Of a stretch of DNA of 64,000 bases, positions 51,674-60,441 are shown in pieces. Both the position numbers and the translations under genes were made by a program. The notes beneath the pieces were generated by a model. The model did no database searches. It saw nothing but the letters and a program-made list of their open reading frames with translations, and was not told where the DNA came from. Each line of letters starts with the position of its first letter. Within the stretch, counting starts at the first letter, position 1. The DNA is from Chloroflexota bacterium (lineage in GTDB: Bacteria; Chloroflexota; Anaerolineae; UBA4142). The stretch is from the NCBI GenBank assembly GCA_016219275.1, contig JACRBM010000040.1, positions 1-64,000 of the forward strand, read 5' to 3'.

Positions 51674-52615
51674 ATGACGATCCGTTGCAGTGTCGGCATC
51701 ACCGCGCACAACGAACAAGCCAACATCGGCAAGTTGCTCGCGGCGATGCTCGCGCAAAAACTCGAAACCGTCGCGATCACCGAAATCATCGTCGTCGCGA
51801 GCGGATGCGACGACCAGACCGTGCCGATCATTCAAGAGTACGCGGCAAACGATGCGCGCATCAAATTGTTCGTGCAGGAAAAACGCGAAGGCAAAACATC
51901 CGCGATCAACGTGTTCCTGCAACACGCGCAGGAAGAAATCTGCGTGCTCGAAAGCGGCGACACGTTGCCGCGTCAAGATACCATCGAGAACCTGGTCAAG
52001 TTGTTCGCCGATCCCAAGGTCGGCATGACCGGCGCGCAAAAAGTGCCGGTGAATGTGCCGGAACACGTCGTCGGTTACATGTCGCACCTGCGTTTGCGAA
52101 TGGAACACCAACTCTGTCTCGAAATTCCGCGCACCGGTGAACTCATCGCGTTTCGCCACGTGTTCAACCAACTCCCGCCCGATGTCGCGATGGATGAAGC
52201 GTTCGTCGAAGCCCTCGTGATTCGTCGCGGTCTTCAAGTCCAATATGCGCCGGACGCGGTCGTCTACAACATGGGTCCCGAAACGCTCGGCGAATTCATT
52301 ATGCAGCGACGGCGCAATCATGCCGGGCATTTGCATTTGAGGAAAAAATACGGCTATCGCGTGTCGAGTCTGGATACGTGGCGCGTCCTCCGCATCGGCT
52401 TCGACGAAGTATGGAACGCGTTCCGCTTGATTTGGACGCTGGTTGCGCTCGCGGGCGTCGAGGCGCTCGCGCGCGTGCTGGGCATGTACGATTACTACGT
52501 CAAAGGCGACAAACAGGTCGTGTGGGACATCGCGTGGACGACCAAGCGCGTGGAACAATCGCCGGCGATCCAGGGCGTCGCGTCGAATTCTAAAACACCG
52601 AGTGATTCGAAATAG
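51674..52615 (+). CDS. Family 2 glycosyltransferase
   Basis: A 313-residue GT-A enzyme. The N-terminus IRCSVGITAHNEQANIGKLL and EIIVVASGCDDQTVPIIQ are typical. The metal-binding position reads CVLESGDTLPRQD rather than DAD, so the DXD is degenerate (SGD). Later blocks are VGMTGAQKVPVNVP and FIMQRRRNHAGHLHL. Directly abuts the GT-C stop, so it is co-translated. It likely adds a sugar to the same lipid-linked product. Confidence 0.9.
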   Translation: MTIRCSVGITAHNEQANIGKLLAAMLAQKLETVAITEIIVVASGCDDQTVPIIQEYAANDARIKLFVQEKREGKTSAINVFLQHAQEEICVLESGDTLPRQDTIENLVKLFADPKVGMTGAQKVPVNVPEHVVGYMSHLRLRMEHQLCLEIPRTGELIAFRHVFNQLPPDVAMDEAFVEALVIRRGLQVQYAPDAVVYNMGPETLGEFIMQRRRNHAGHLHLRKKYGYRVSSLDTWRVLRIGFDEVWNAFRLIWTLVALAGVEALARVLGMYDYYVKGDKQVVWDIAWTTKRVEQSPAIQGVASNSKTPSDSK

Positions 52616-52690
52616 TTTTCAGTTTTCAGTGTTCAGTATTCAGTATGCCCTTCTGAATATCGAACACTGAATTCTGAATTCTGAATTCTG
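52616..52690. repeat. Complementary TTTTCAG / CTGAATT heptad arrays
   Basis: TTTTCAGTTTTCAGTGTTCA on the left, CACTGAATTCTGAATTCTGA on the right of a short centre. It reaches to two bases before the next start codon. Confidence 0.85.
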
Positions 52691-52692
52691 GG

Positions 52693-53679
52693 ATGAAAAA
52701 CCTCCTCTCCAACCTCCTCAAAATCGTCGTCACGCTTGCGATCATCGTGTTTCTCTTTTCGCGCGTAGACCTCGCGGCGATGGGACGCCAACTCGCGCGC
52801 GCAAATGGGGCGCTGTTGTTGCTGGCGCTCGCGTTGTATTTTCTCGCGATTGTCGTCGGCGCGGCAAAGTGGCAAGTGGTCGCGCGCGCGCAAAACGATT
52901 TGCGCGCGTCGCTGGGCGAATTGCTGACCTACTCGCTCGTCGGTTTATTCTTCGGCAATCTCTTGCCGAGCAACGTCGGCGGCGATGTGATCCGGGCGTA
53001 CGGTCTCGCGCGCGCGAGCGGCAAGCATGAAGCCGCGGCGATCTCGGTGTTGGTGGATCGCTTGATGGGATTGACTGCGTTTCTCGGCTCGGCAGTCGTG
53101 ATGGCGTTGATCGCGGCGGTCACGTTGACGCGCGGCGAATTGGAGCAAATCGAAATCGCGACGGTGATCGCGGCGACGGTGTTGATCGGCGGGTCGGCGC
53201 TGTTATTCAGTCGCCGCGTCGGACAACGCGTCAAAGGCATTTTCGATCATGCGCCGTTTTCACGCGTGCAACCGATCGCGCAACGCGTGTACCACGCGCT
53301 CCAGGTGTATCGCAATCGTTACGATGCGCTCGCGCTCAACCTGTTTCTTTCCACGTGCATCGTGCTTATCACGACGACGGTGTGGTACACCGTCGCCCTC
53401 GCGCTCGGCTCGGACGTGCCGCTGTTGTACTTTTTCCTCTTCAATCCGCTCATCGCGTTCGTGCTGTTGATTCCGATTTCGTTCAACGGCTTGGGTCCGA
53501 AAGAAGCGACCGCGGTGTTTTTCTTCGGACTGGTCGGGATGCCGAATGAAATCGCGCTCGCGATGTCGCTGGTCTTTCATCTATTGATCGTGTTGACGAG
53601 CTTGCCTGGTGGCGTGTTGTGGTGGCGCGAACGCGCGCTCGCGCCCTCGGCAAACGAAACACCCATCGTGCGCGGTTAA
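52693..53679 (+). CDS. Flippase-like membrane protein (LPG synthase TM / UPF0104 family)
   Basis: A 328-residue protein with about eight helices. The family motif FGNLLPSNVGGDVIRAYGLA is at about residue 90 and SVLVDRLMGLTAF follows; the C-terminal part has PISFNGLGPKEATAVFF. Members include the membrane domain of lysyl-PG synthases and proposed lipid-glycan flippases. It ends an operon of two glycosyltransferases. Only TCTGGG precedes the ATG. Confidence 0.88.
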   Translation: MKNLLSNLLKIVVTLAIIVFLFSRVDLAAMGRQLARANGALLLLALALYFLAIVVGAAKWQVVARAQNDLRASLGELLTYSLVGLFFGNLLPSNVGGDVIRAYGLARASGKHEAAAISVLVDRLMGLTAFLGSAVVMALIAAVTLTRGELEQIEIATVIAATVLIGGSALLFSRRVGQRVKGIFDHAPFSRVQPIAQRVYHALQVYRNRYDALALNLFLSTCIVLITTTVWYTVALALGSDVPLLYFFLFNPLIAFVLLIPISFNGLGPKEATAVFFFGLVGMPNEIALAMSLVFHLLIVLTSLPGGVLWWRERALAPSANETPIVRG

Positions 53680-53694
53680 TGGGAAAATGTTTGG

Positions 53695-53723
53695 TTGACT
53701 TGCATTTTGATTGCGGTTATAAT
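53695..53723 (+). promoter_or_regulatory. Promoter of the GTPase signalling module
   Basis: TTGACT (53695-53700), 17-bp spacer, TATAAT (53718-53723). Confidence 0.87.
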
Positions 53724-53751
53724 AGCGCCGCAATCAAAACGGGCTGGCAAA

Positions 53752-54582
53752 ATGGCGCTTAAAGGCAACCTTCGCGACGTTGGACTGAACCAACTCCTCA
53801 ATTTGATCTACCTTGCCCACAAAACTGGCGCGCTCTCGGTGCAATCGGAAACGAGTCGCGCCGATGCGCGTCTCTTCTTCAAAGAAGGCAAGCTAATCCA
53901 GGCTTCGCTCGACAAACAAACTCCGCGCTTGACGGACATGATGGTCAAGGTCGGCAAACTCACGTCCGACCAGGCGCGCGCGGTGCAAGCGCGTTCGCGC
54001 GTGGACACGGACAAGGAACTGGGTTTGCTGATGATTCAAAACGGCATCTTGACGCAGAACGACATCATTCAGGGCGTCAAGAATTATTTGCTCGAAACGG
54101 TGTACCAACTTTTCACGTGGCGTTCGGGCATTTTTCGTTTCGATCCGAACATCTTGCCGCCGGAAGAACGCATCACCGTCGCCGTCACGCTCGACCATCT
54201 CATCATCGAAGGCACACGGCGCGTGCAAGAGTGGGAGCATTTGCAAGACGAATTGCCGGACCTCGACGTGCCGCTCAAATTCGCCGAGCGTCCCGATTTG
54301 AATTTGCGGAATGTGAGTTTGAGCGTCGAACAATGGAAGGTGGTTTCGTTCATCAACTCGCGCAACACGATTCGGCAGATCGCGAGTTTCCTCAAGATTG
54401 ACGAATTTCAAATTCGGCGCATCGTGTATGGCTTGCAGACCGCCGGCTTGATTGATGTGCTCCCTTCGCCTATCGCCGTCGCGGCGACGGCGGGCGCGGC
54501 GCGTCCCCCGATGGCAGTCTCGCCTTCGCCGGTCGGACGCAACATTATTTCGCGCGTGATTGATCGCCTCAAGTCACTCTAA
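53752..54582 (+). CDS. DUF4388 (PATAN) domain protein
   Basis: A 276-residue protein. The N-terminal DUF4388 domain begins LKGNLRDVGLNQLLNLIYLA and includes KTGALSVQSE and ARLFFKEGKLIQASLD. A winged-helix-like middle (LTQNDIIQGVKNYLLETVYQ, FRFDPNILPPEERI) and a C-terminal helix-turn region (VVSFINSRNTIRQIASFLKI) follow. DUF4388 proteins appear in signalling with small GTPases. First of three closely spaced genes; ATG 53752 fits the promoter. Confidence 0.9.
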   Translation: MALKGNLRDVGLNQLLNLIYLAHKTGALSVQSETSRADARLFFKEGKLIQASLDKQTPRLTDMMVKVGKLTSDQARAVQARSRVDTDKELGLLMIQNGILTQNDIIQGVKNYLLETVYQLFTWRSGIFRFDPNILPPEERITVAVTLDHLIIEGTRRVQEWEHLQDELPDLDVPLKFAERPDLNLRNVSLSVEQWKVVSFINSRNTIRQIASFLKIDEFQIRRIVYGLQTAGLIDVLPSPIAVAATAGAARPPMAVSPSPVGRNIISRVIDRLKSL

Positions 54583-54596
54583 TTCGTTGGAACATC

Positions 54597-55148
54597 ATGC
54601 AAACCGTCAAGATGGTTGTAACCGGTCCGTTCAATTCGGGCAAAACTTCGTTCATCGGCAGCGTTAGCGAAATTCCGGTCGTGCGCACCGAGCGCAAGAT
54701 CACGGATGATACGCGCAATGTCAAACAGCAGACGACCGTCGCGATGGATTTTGGGCGGATCACGATTGACAAAGATTTGGCGCTGTATCTTTTCGGCACG
54801 CCTGGGCAAAAGCGGTTCGATTTCATGTGGGAGATTTTATCCGAAGGGATGCTGGGATTCGTGGTGTTGATTGACAGCTCCCGTCCGGAAACCTTTCGCG
54901 AAGCGCGCCGCATCCTCGATACATTTCGTTCGTACAGCAGTACCCCCTTTGTCATCGCCGCGAACAAGCAAGACGACGACGATGCCTGGCCCGCCGAAGA
55001 CCTCAAAGTCGCGCTGGGACTCGATTCGAACACCCGCGTGTTGCCTTGTATCGCGACGAGCAAAGAAAGTGTCAAGAATATCTTGCTCGAATTGCTCTAC
55101 GTCATCCTCGAAAGTGCTCCTGAAGAAACCATGACGCGGAAACGCTAG
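54597..55148 (+). CDS. Small GTPase (Ras-like, bacterial)
   Basis: A 183-residue GTPase. G1 is VVTGPFNSGKTSFIGS, the switch I Thr lies in KQQTTVAMDFG, G3 is LFGTPGQKRFDFMWE (Gln after GTPG, as in Ras) and G4 IAANKQDDDDAW. No membrane anchor. It resembles prokaryotic Cup/MglA-like GTPases. It sits 14 bp after the DUF4388 gene and 15 bp before the V4R-like gene, so the three probably work together. Confidence 0.92.
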   Translation: MQTVKMVVTGPFNSGKTSFIGSVSEIPVVRTERKITDDTRNVKQQTTVAMDFGRITIDKDLALYLFGTPGQKRFDFMWEILSEGMLGFVVLIDSSRPETFREARRILDTFRSYSSTPFVIAANKQDDDDAWPAEDLKVALGLDSNTRVLPCIATSKESVKNILLELLYVILESAPEETMTRKR

Positions 55149-55163
55149 GACGAAGGAGACCTC

Positions 55164-55784
55164 ATGCCTGAAGAGCGAATGATGCCTAACGACGCGCTCC
55201 GCATCCTCATGCTTGCCGTCGAAGAAGTTTTGGGCGCGGATGGTTTGAAAACCGTATTGCACAAAGCCCGCCTCGAACGTTACATCGGCAATCCACCCCT
55301 CAAAAATCTGGAACTGGGCGCGCGGTTCGGCGAATATGGCGCGGTCGAGCAATCGGTCGAAGATGTCGTCGGCGGACGCGGCGCGCGCGCGGTCTTGTTG
55401 CGCGTGGGTCGGGCGACGTTTAACTATGGAATGAAGGAACAGTCCGCCGTCCTGGGTCTTGCCGGGCAAGCGTTGCGCGTGATGCCATTGCCAATCACCG
55501 CGAAAATGAAATTGTTGTTGGAGCAAATGGTCGCCGCCGCGAACCGCACCGTCAATCAACCGACGCGCCTCGAAGAAGATGCCGATAGTTTCACCTGGGT
55601 CGTGGATCACTGCATTTGTTTGTATCGCCCGCAACACACCGCGCCCTGCTGCGCCGTGACGGTGGGCGGATTGGTCGAATCAATGAAGTGGCTCACGGAC
55701 AAGAGCTTTCCCGTTCAAGAAGTCACGTGCATGAATCTCGGCGCGGATGCGTGTCGCTTCCGCATTCCCAAAAATCCGGAATGA
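55164..55784 (+). CDS. 4-vinyl-reductase-like (V4R) sensor domain protein
   Basis: A 206-residue protein. The C-terminal third matches the V4R small-molecule-binding fold: CCAVTVGGLVESMKWLTDK, then FPVQEVTCMNLGADACRFRI with the typical E..C...G...C pattern. The N-terminal part is helical. V4R domains sense hydrocarbons or metals in transcription factors; here none is fused. Possibly the input of the GTPase module. GAAGGAG precedes ATG. Confidence 0.8.
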   Translation: MPEERMMPNDALRILMLAVEEVLGADGLKTVLHKARLERYIGNPPLKNLELGARFGEYGAVEQSVEDVVGGRGARAVLLRVGRATFNYGMKEQSAVLGLAGQALRVMPLPITAKMKLLLEQMVAAANRTVNQPTRLEEDADSFTWVVDHCICLYRPQHTAPCCAVTVGGLVESMKWLTDKSFPVQEVTCMNLGADACRFRIPKNPE

Positions 55785-55812
55785 ACCGAATCTAGTCCCG
55801 TTTTATTTTGCG

Positions 55813-55846
55813 AAACGCCGCGTAAAAATCGACGCGGCGTTTTTGA
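55813..55846 (+). terminator. Terminator of the GTPase module
   Basis: AAACGCCGCG, TAAAAATCGA, CGCGGCGTTT then TTGAT. Confidence 0.9.
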
Positions 55847-55904
55847 TTGGCAATTTGGAAAATTGCCCCACGATTTCGCAGCCGGTTTTTGTCGGCTTGA
55901 CGAG

Positions 55905-55915
55905 TGTGGTATAAT
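55905..55915 (+). promoter_or_regulatory. Extended -10 promoter of the HEAT-repeat gene
   Basis: TGGTATAAT: TG one base before a perfect TATAAT (55910-55915); no clear -35. A palindrome GGCAATTTGGAAAATTGCC lies at 55854-55872. Confidence 0.7.
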
Positions 55916-55934
55916 CGCGCCATAGGGAAATGAA

Positions 55935-56918
55935 ATGGCAAAACAAATCATTTTCGATTTCCACTCTGCGTCAGCCCATCTTGGCGAGGAAAAAACGCCC
56001 TTGTCACGCGCCGCACTCGGCGCGTTGAGCGGCGCGAGCAAAGAAAACATCCGCGCGTTCGCTCATACCTGGAGCGGCTTGTCTAACCAGCGACGTCAGG
56101 ATGCCACGCAAATGCTCGTGCATTTGGCAGAAGACAACTTTGAATATGATTTCAACGCGATTTTTCGTCACTTGCTCGACGATCCCGACGCGCGCGTGCG
56201 TGAGTCCGCGATTGAAGGGCTGTGGGAAGACCAGGACCCGACCCTCGTGAAATCGTTCGTCGGTTTTTTGCGCAGCGATCCGAATGCGCGCGTACGCGCG
56301 ACCGCCGCCGATGCGTTGGGACGTTTTCTCCTGCTCGCCGAGTACGGTCGTTTGCCGGAATCGTACGGCGCGATCGCGTACGAAGCCTTACTCGCTACGG
56401 TGCAAAGTCGCATCGAGGAAAGCACAGTGCTCTATCGTTCCATCGAGGCGCTGGGATTTTCGAGCCAGCCGCTCGTGCGCGATGTCATTCGCGTGGCGTA
56501 CGATGACCCCGACGAGTACATGCGCGCGAGCGCGCTCGTCGCGATGGGACACAGCGCCGATACGTCCTGGCGCAAAACTGTCGAAGACGAACTCGAATCG
56601 CCCGACGCGCAAATGCGCTTTAACGCGGCGCGTGCCGCCGGCGAATTGGAAGACCGCAACGCGGTGCCGCGTCTCATCGAATTGCTTGACGATGCCGATC
56701 GCGAAGTGCAAGCCGCCGCGGTCGGGTCGCTCGCACAGATTGCGAGTAAGCCGGCGCAGCGCGCGCTGGCGCTCGCGGCGGAATCGGAGGACGAAATCCT
56801 GAGCGAACTCGCGCGCGATGCGCTCCGTGAACTCGATTTCACCAGTTCCGATTTTCTCATGCTCGACCTGGACGCGGAAGATGAATTGGACGAAGAAATC
56901 GAAGAGGAGGAAGAGTAG
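55935..56918 (+). CDS. HEAT-repeat protein
   Basis: A 327-residue protein of consecutive HEAT-like helical pairs from about residue 75: DDPDARVRESAIEGL, SDPNARVRATAADALG, DDPDEYMRASALVAMG, ESPDAQMRFNAARAAGE, DDADREVQAAAVGSL. The last 25 residues are strongly acidic (DELDEEIEEEEE). HEAT arrays bind other proteins. No partner is indicated beyond proximity to the GTPase module. Confidence 0.9.
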   Translation: MAKQIIFDFHSASAHLGEEKTPLSRAALGALSGASKENIRAFAHTWSGLSNQRRQDATQMLVHLAEDNFEYDFNAIFRHLLDDPDARVRESAIEGLWEDQDPTLVKSFVGFLRSDPNARVRATAADALGRFLLLAEYGRLPESYGAIAYEALLATVQSRIEESTVLYRSIEALGFSSQPLVRDVIRVAYDDPDEYMRASALVAMGHSADTSWRKTVEDELESPDAQMRFNAARAAGELEDRNAVPRLIELLDDADREVQAAAVGSLAQIASKPAQRALALAAESEDEILSELARDALRELDFTSSDFLMLDLDAEDELDEEIEEEEE

Positions 56919-56954
56919 GCGCGTTCACTAAACGCCTGGCTATTCAACTGAACA

Positions 56955-57866
56955 ATGAACCTCACCAATCTAGCTTCTATTTTGCTCAACATCATCACAC
57001 CAATCGTGCTGGTCGCGCTCGCTGGTTTCGTCCTGGGTCGCACGATGAACGTGGATGCGCGCCCCCTCTCGCGCGCGACGCTCTACATTTTTTCACCTGC
57101 CCTCGTTTTCACTTCCGCCTACCGCTCCAAACTCGGCGGCGAGTTTATCACGATTGTCGTGTATACCTTGCTCATCACTTTGTTGATGGGCATTCTCACC
57201 ATGATCATCGCCAAAGTGTTGCGCTACGACCGCGTCACGACGAGCGCGTTTCAACTGGGTGTCTTGTTTTACAACGCCGGGAATTACGGCTTGCCATTGA
57301 TGCTCTTTGCCTTCGGCGAAGAAGGACTGGCGCGTGCCGTCGTGTTGTACACGATGGTCGCCGTGCAAACGCACACGCTCGCTGTGTTCATCGCCGCGCG
57401 CGGCTCCGCGCGGTCGCGCGACGCGTTGCTCAACGTGCTTCGCTTACCGCTCGCTTACGCGTACGCGTTCGGTCTACTTTTCAACCAGCTCGGCGTCACG
57501 CTACCCGATCCGTTCCTCAAAGCGGTCGAGTTGACCGGCAATGCGACGGTGCCAGTTTTGCTCACCGTGCTGGGCATCGAACTGTCGCGCATTCAACTGC
57601 GCGAGGATCGCGGCGTCGTTGGCGTCGCGACCTTTGTGCGACTCATCGCTTCACCGGTGGTTGCGTTCGCGCTCGCGGCGGCGATGAACCTGACCGGCGT
57701 CACGCGTGCGGTGTGCATCATCCAAGTCTCGATGCCGACCGCGGTCTTTGCCTCGATTCTCGCGGTCGAATTCAACGCGCGCCCCAACCTCGTTTCCGGT
57801 ACCGTGTTCCTCTCGACGATTGGCAGCATCATTTCACTGACCATCCTCCTCGCGTTGCTGATGTAA
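56955..57866 (+). CDS. AEC-family (auxin efflux carrier) transporter
   Basis: A 303-residue membrane protein with ten helices in two halves of five, separated by a loop near residue 150. Typical stretches are FYNAGNYGLPLMLFAFGEEG in the first half and MPTAVFASILAVEFNARP in the second. AEC carriers export or import organic anions; the substrate is unknown. Confidence 0.9.
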   Translation: MNLTNLASILLNIITPIVLVALAGFVLGRTMNVDARPLSRATLYIFSPALVFTSAYRSKLGGEFITIVVYTLLITLLMGILTMIIAKVLRYDRVTTSAFQLGVLFYNAGNYGLPLMLFAFGEEGLARAVVLYTMVAVQTHTLAVFIAARGSARSRDALLNVLRLPLAYAYAFGLLFNQLGVTLPDPFLKAVELTGNATVPVLLTVLGIELSRIQLREDRGVVGVATFVRLIASPVVAFALAAAMNLTGVTRAVCIIQVSMPTAVFASILAVEFNARPNLVSGTVFLSTIGSIISLTILLALLM

Positions 57867-57873
57867 AAATAAA

Positions 57874-57907
57874 TCGGGACGTTCCGCGGAACGCCCCGAC
57901 AAAATTT
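57874..57907 (+). terminator. Terminator of the AEC gene
   Basis: TCGGGACGTTCC, GC, GGAACGCCCCGA then CAAAATTT; the stem again resembles the GTCGGGGCG repeat. Confidence 0.7.
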
Positions 57908-57911
57908 GGTC

Positions 57912-57976
57912 AACCACAGATTGCACAGATTTCACAGAAAAATAAATCTGTGTAATCCGTGTAATCTGTGGTTGCT
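57912..57976. repeat. Complementary CACAGATTG / AATCTGTG arrays
   Basis: AACCACAGATTGCACAGATT and AATCCGTGTAATCTGTGGTT are 9-bp units in opposite orientation between convergent genes. Confidence 0.85.
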
Positions 57977-57987
57977 TCTCCCCATCC

Positions 57988-59748
57988 TTACTTCACCACT
58001 TTGGTTCCCACCTGGTAGCGCGCGACCCAGGGTTCGTAGCGACTGAAGAATTTGTCGCGCTTGACGATTTGACCATTCACACTGATCTTGCGCCAGATGG
58101 TCACGTCCATGCCATCGTGCGCGAAATCCACTTGCTTGGTCGTCCCCTTTTTCAACGTGGGATCGTCGGTGTAGATCGCGGCGCCGTGTGGAATGATTCG
58201 CTCCTGAATCGGGTCTTCCATCTCGACCGTGCGATTCGGTTTCGTGCCGTACAAGTTGAAGGTCAGCGTGGTGTTCCGCAAATCCAACTTGGGTTGAATC
58301 AGCAAATACGCGTCGGTGTCGTTTTTGAATTTGAGATCCACCGTCGGCGCAAAGACGGTCGCGTCCAGTCCGACCGGCGGCTCGTAGTAGCCGACGCGGT
58401 ACGCGTGCGCCCAGCGTTCGACAATCGGCAAGCCGGCGAAGAACGCGGCGCGAAACATCGTCGAAGAAACCTGGCACACCCCGCCGCCTGGACCCAGCAC
58501 CGTGCGATCCGCAAAAATGATGTACGCGTCGTCGTACCCGTTCGCCTCGACGACATCACCCAGGTAGTAATCGAATGAAAAGATCGCGCCGGGCGGCACG
58601 ACAATACCTTGGAATTGTTCCGTCGCGGTGCGAACATTTTGAATCCGCCCCGCCGATGAACCCTTGAAATTGCTGACGCCTTGCGCGACCAATTCCTTGA
58701 TGCCAAATTTCGCCGCGTCCTCCATCGCGATGGTCGGCTTGGTGACGTTGACCGGCAACACAACCGAGCGCGCACTCGCCGCCTCGCGCGGCGCGGCAGA
58801 CCCAGGTACGCGCGTCGCGCCATTGAGCATCTGCTGTTCGAGTTGCTTTGCCGCGTCGTCCACATTGAGCGTCTGTCCAAGCTGGCTTGTGACGATGGGC
58901 GTCAACGCGCCGGTCGTCGGATCGAAGGTGAAACGCGCGTCGCGCGGCGGTTGCGCCAGTTCGCGCGCAATCGGCTTGAGAAACGCGGCAAGTTGCGCGC
59001 GGTCAAGCGATACGGTGAGGCGCAGTTTCTCGTCCGCGCCTTGCGTCGGCTGAATGCGGATCATCCCGGCAAGCGCGGCTTGATCCACCGCCCACGCGCG
59101 TCCGCCATAGGTCAGCAACATCGGCGCGGCGATCAACGCTTCGACTTGCGTTTTCGCTTCCGACGCGTCCGCGATCAGCGGCTCGACTTCGCGGAACGCG
59201 AGCGTCAAATCGCCGCGCTCACTACCGATCACCCGCGCGCGCATCCGCTCGACCATCACTTCGAGATCGAGTTCGCGTCCTTTTTGCGCCGGGGTCGCGA
59301 CGACGCGTATTCCATCAATGTGTACCGACGCGTCACGCGCGGGGAGTTCAACTTGCGTGGATAACCAATCGAGGTACGCGAGCGCGGTCTGTTCGTCGAA
59401 TTGCGCTTCGCCGCTGAGATCGCAACCCAGCACCAAACAGCGCGTTTGCTCGACCCAGTTTTCGACGAACGAACCGCGATGACCCAGCAATAACGCGCTC
59501 CCGGCGACCGGCGCGAAATCGGTCCGCAAGCCCAGTTCCCAGGGATACGCGCGCCACGTCCGCGCGCCATCGCGCACAACCAATCGCTCGCCGCCATAGC
59601 GCGCCAGGATTGCATTCGGTTCGCCCAATTTTTCGACGAGGAATTTTTGCGCCTCCGCGTGCGTCAATCCTGCCATCGGTTGCCCTAATGCGCGGACGCC
59701 AAAAATCACGCGGTCGTGAAACGCGAACTGGTAGACGATCAAGAGCAA
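57988..59748 (-). CDS. VanW-family cell-wall protein with PG-binding-like N-terminal region
   Basis: At least 586 residues. Repeated peptidoglycan-binding-like segments (AGLTHAEAQKFLVEK, LRLTVSLDRAQLAAFLKPI) are followed by the VanW core: FSFDYYLGDVVEANGYDDAY, GPGGGVCQVSSTMFRAAFFA and VERWAHAYRVGYYEPPVGLD. TTG 59748 is the first standard start codon, but it lies inside the N-terminal membrane helix. The frame continues upstream to encode RRRGNVLPVLAVFFFVFFIV, so the real start is probably a non-standard ATT near 59856. Confidence 0.88.
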   Translation of the reverse strand: MLLIVYQFAFHDRVIFGVRALGQPMAGLTHAEAQKFLVEKLGEPNAILARYGGERLVVRDGARTWRAYPWELGLRTDFAPVAGSALLLGHRGSFVENWVEQTRCLVLGCDLSGEAQFDEQTALAYLDWLSTQVELPARDASVHIDGIRVVATPAQKGRELDLEVMVERMRARVIGSERGDLTLAFREVEPLIADASEAKTQVEALIAAPMLLTYGGRAWAVDQAALAGMIRIQPTQGADEKLRLTVSLDRAQLAAFLKPIARELAQPPRDARFTFDPTTGALTPIVTSQLGQTLNVDDAAKQLEQQMLNGATRVPGSAAPREAASARSVVLPVNVTKPTIAMEDAAKFGIKELVAQGVSNFKGSSAGRIQNVRTATEQFQGIVVPPGAIFSFDYYLGDVVEANGYDDAYIIFADRTVLGPGGGVCQVSSTMFRAAFFAGLPIVERWAHAYRVGYYEPPVGLDATVFAPTVDLKFKNDTDAYLLIQPKLDLRNTTLTFNLYGTKPNRTVEMEDPIQERIIPHGAAIYTDDPTLKKGTTKQVDFAHDGMDVTIWRKISVNGQIVKRDKFFSRYEPWVARYQVGTKVVK

Positions 59749-59967
59749 GATGCTAAAGACGATGAAGAAAACGAAGAAAAAGACCGCGAGGACGGGCAGA
59801 ACATTGCCGCGGCGTCGGTGCGCCGCGCGAGGTATGGTTTGGTCTTGAGAGCGAATTTCGTTCTCGATAGTAACACTCCATACGTGTGCCGCGCCTGTGC
59901 GAACACAGAATACACGTCATTGCTTGGCAAGCATTGTAACCCAAATAGCACGAGTGGTCAAAAAATT

Positions 59968-60030
59968 GACCCGCGAATCACGCAAATCACGCGAATTAAA
60001 AATTAGCGTTATTCGCGTAATTCGCGGATA
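59968..60030. repeat. Complementary CGCGAATCA / TTCGCGTAA arrays
   Basis: CGCGAATCACGCAAATCACG and GTTATTCGCGTAATTCGCGG lie in opposite orientation just after the RidA stop. Confidence 0.8.
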
Positions 60031-60034
60031 AAAA

Positions 60035-60415
60035 TCAGATCGTCGAGATCAATTCGATTTCGACGCGCGCGTCGCGCGGCAAGCGCGCCACCTGCACCGT
60101 CGAGCGCGCGGGTGGATTCGCCGGAAAAAATTCCGCGTAGACCGCGTTCATGCGTTGAAACTCATTCATGTCCGCGAGAAACACCGTCGTCTTGACGACT
60201 TTGTCGAGCGAACTGTTCGCGGATTGAAGCACCGCGGATAAATTTTGCAGGACGCGGCGCGTTTGCGCTTCAATGTCCCCTTCGATCATCGTGTTGGTTG
60301 CCGGATCAATCGGCGTTTGCCCGGAACAAAAAATCAAATTGCCGACTTGAATCGCTTGCGAATACGGACCGATCGCTTTCGGCGCGTTCGTCGTGTGAAA
60401 GACCTGACGCTCCAT
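60035..60415 (-). CDS. ridA: RidA-family enamine/imine deaminase
   Basis: A 126-residue trimeric RidA/YjgF protein that hydrolyses reactive 2-aminoacrylate-type imines. Signatures: APKAIGPYSQAIQVGNLIFC, SGQTPIDPATN, VVKTTVFLADMNEFQRMN and ARSTVQVARLPRDARVEIE with the catalytic Arg. ATG 60415 has GAGGAGAC upstream. It ends an operon with the protease and zinc-ribbon genes. Confidence 0.95.
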   Translation of the reverse strand: MERQVFHTTNAPKAIGPYSQAIQVGNLIFCSGQTPIDPATNTMIEGDIEAQTRRVLQNLSAVLQSANSSLDKVVKTTVFLADMNEFQRMNAVYAEFFPANPPARSTVQVARLPRDARVEIELISTI

Positions 60416-60441
60416 GGTTTGTGTCTCCTCGTTTTTTATTT

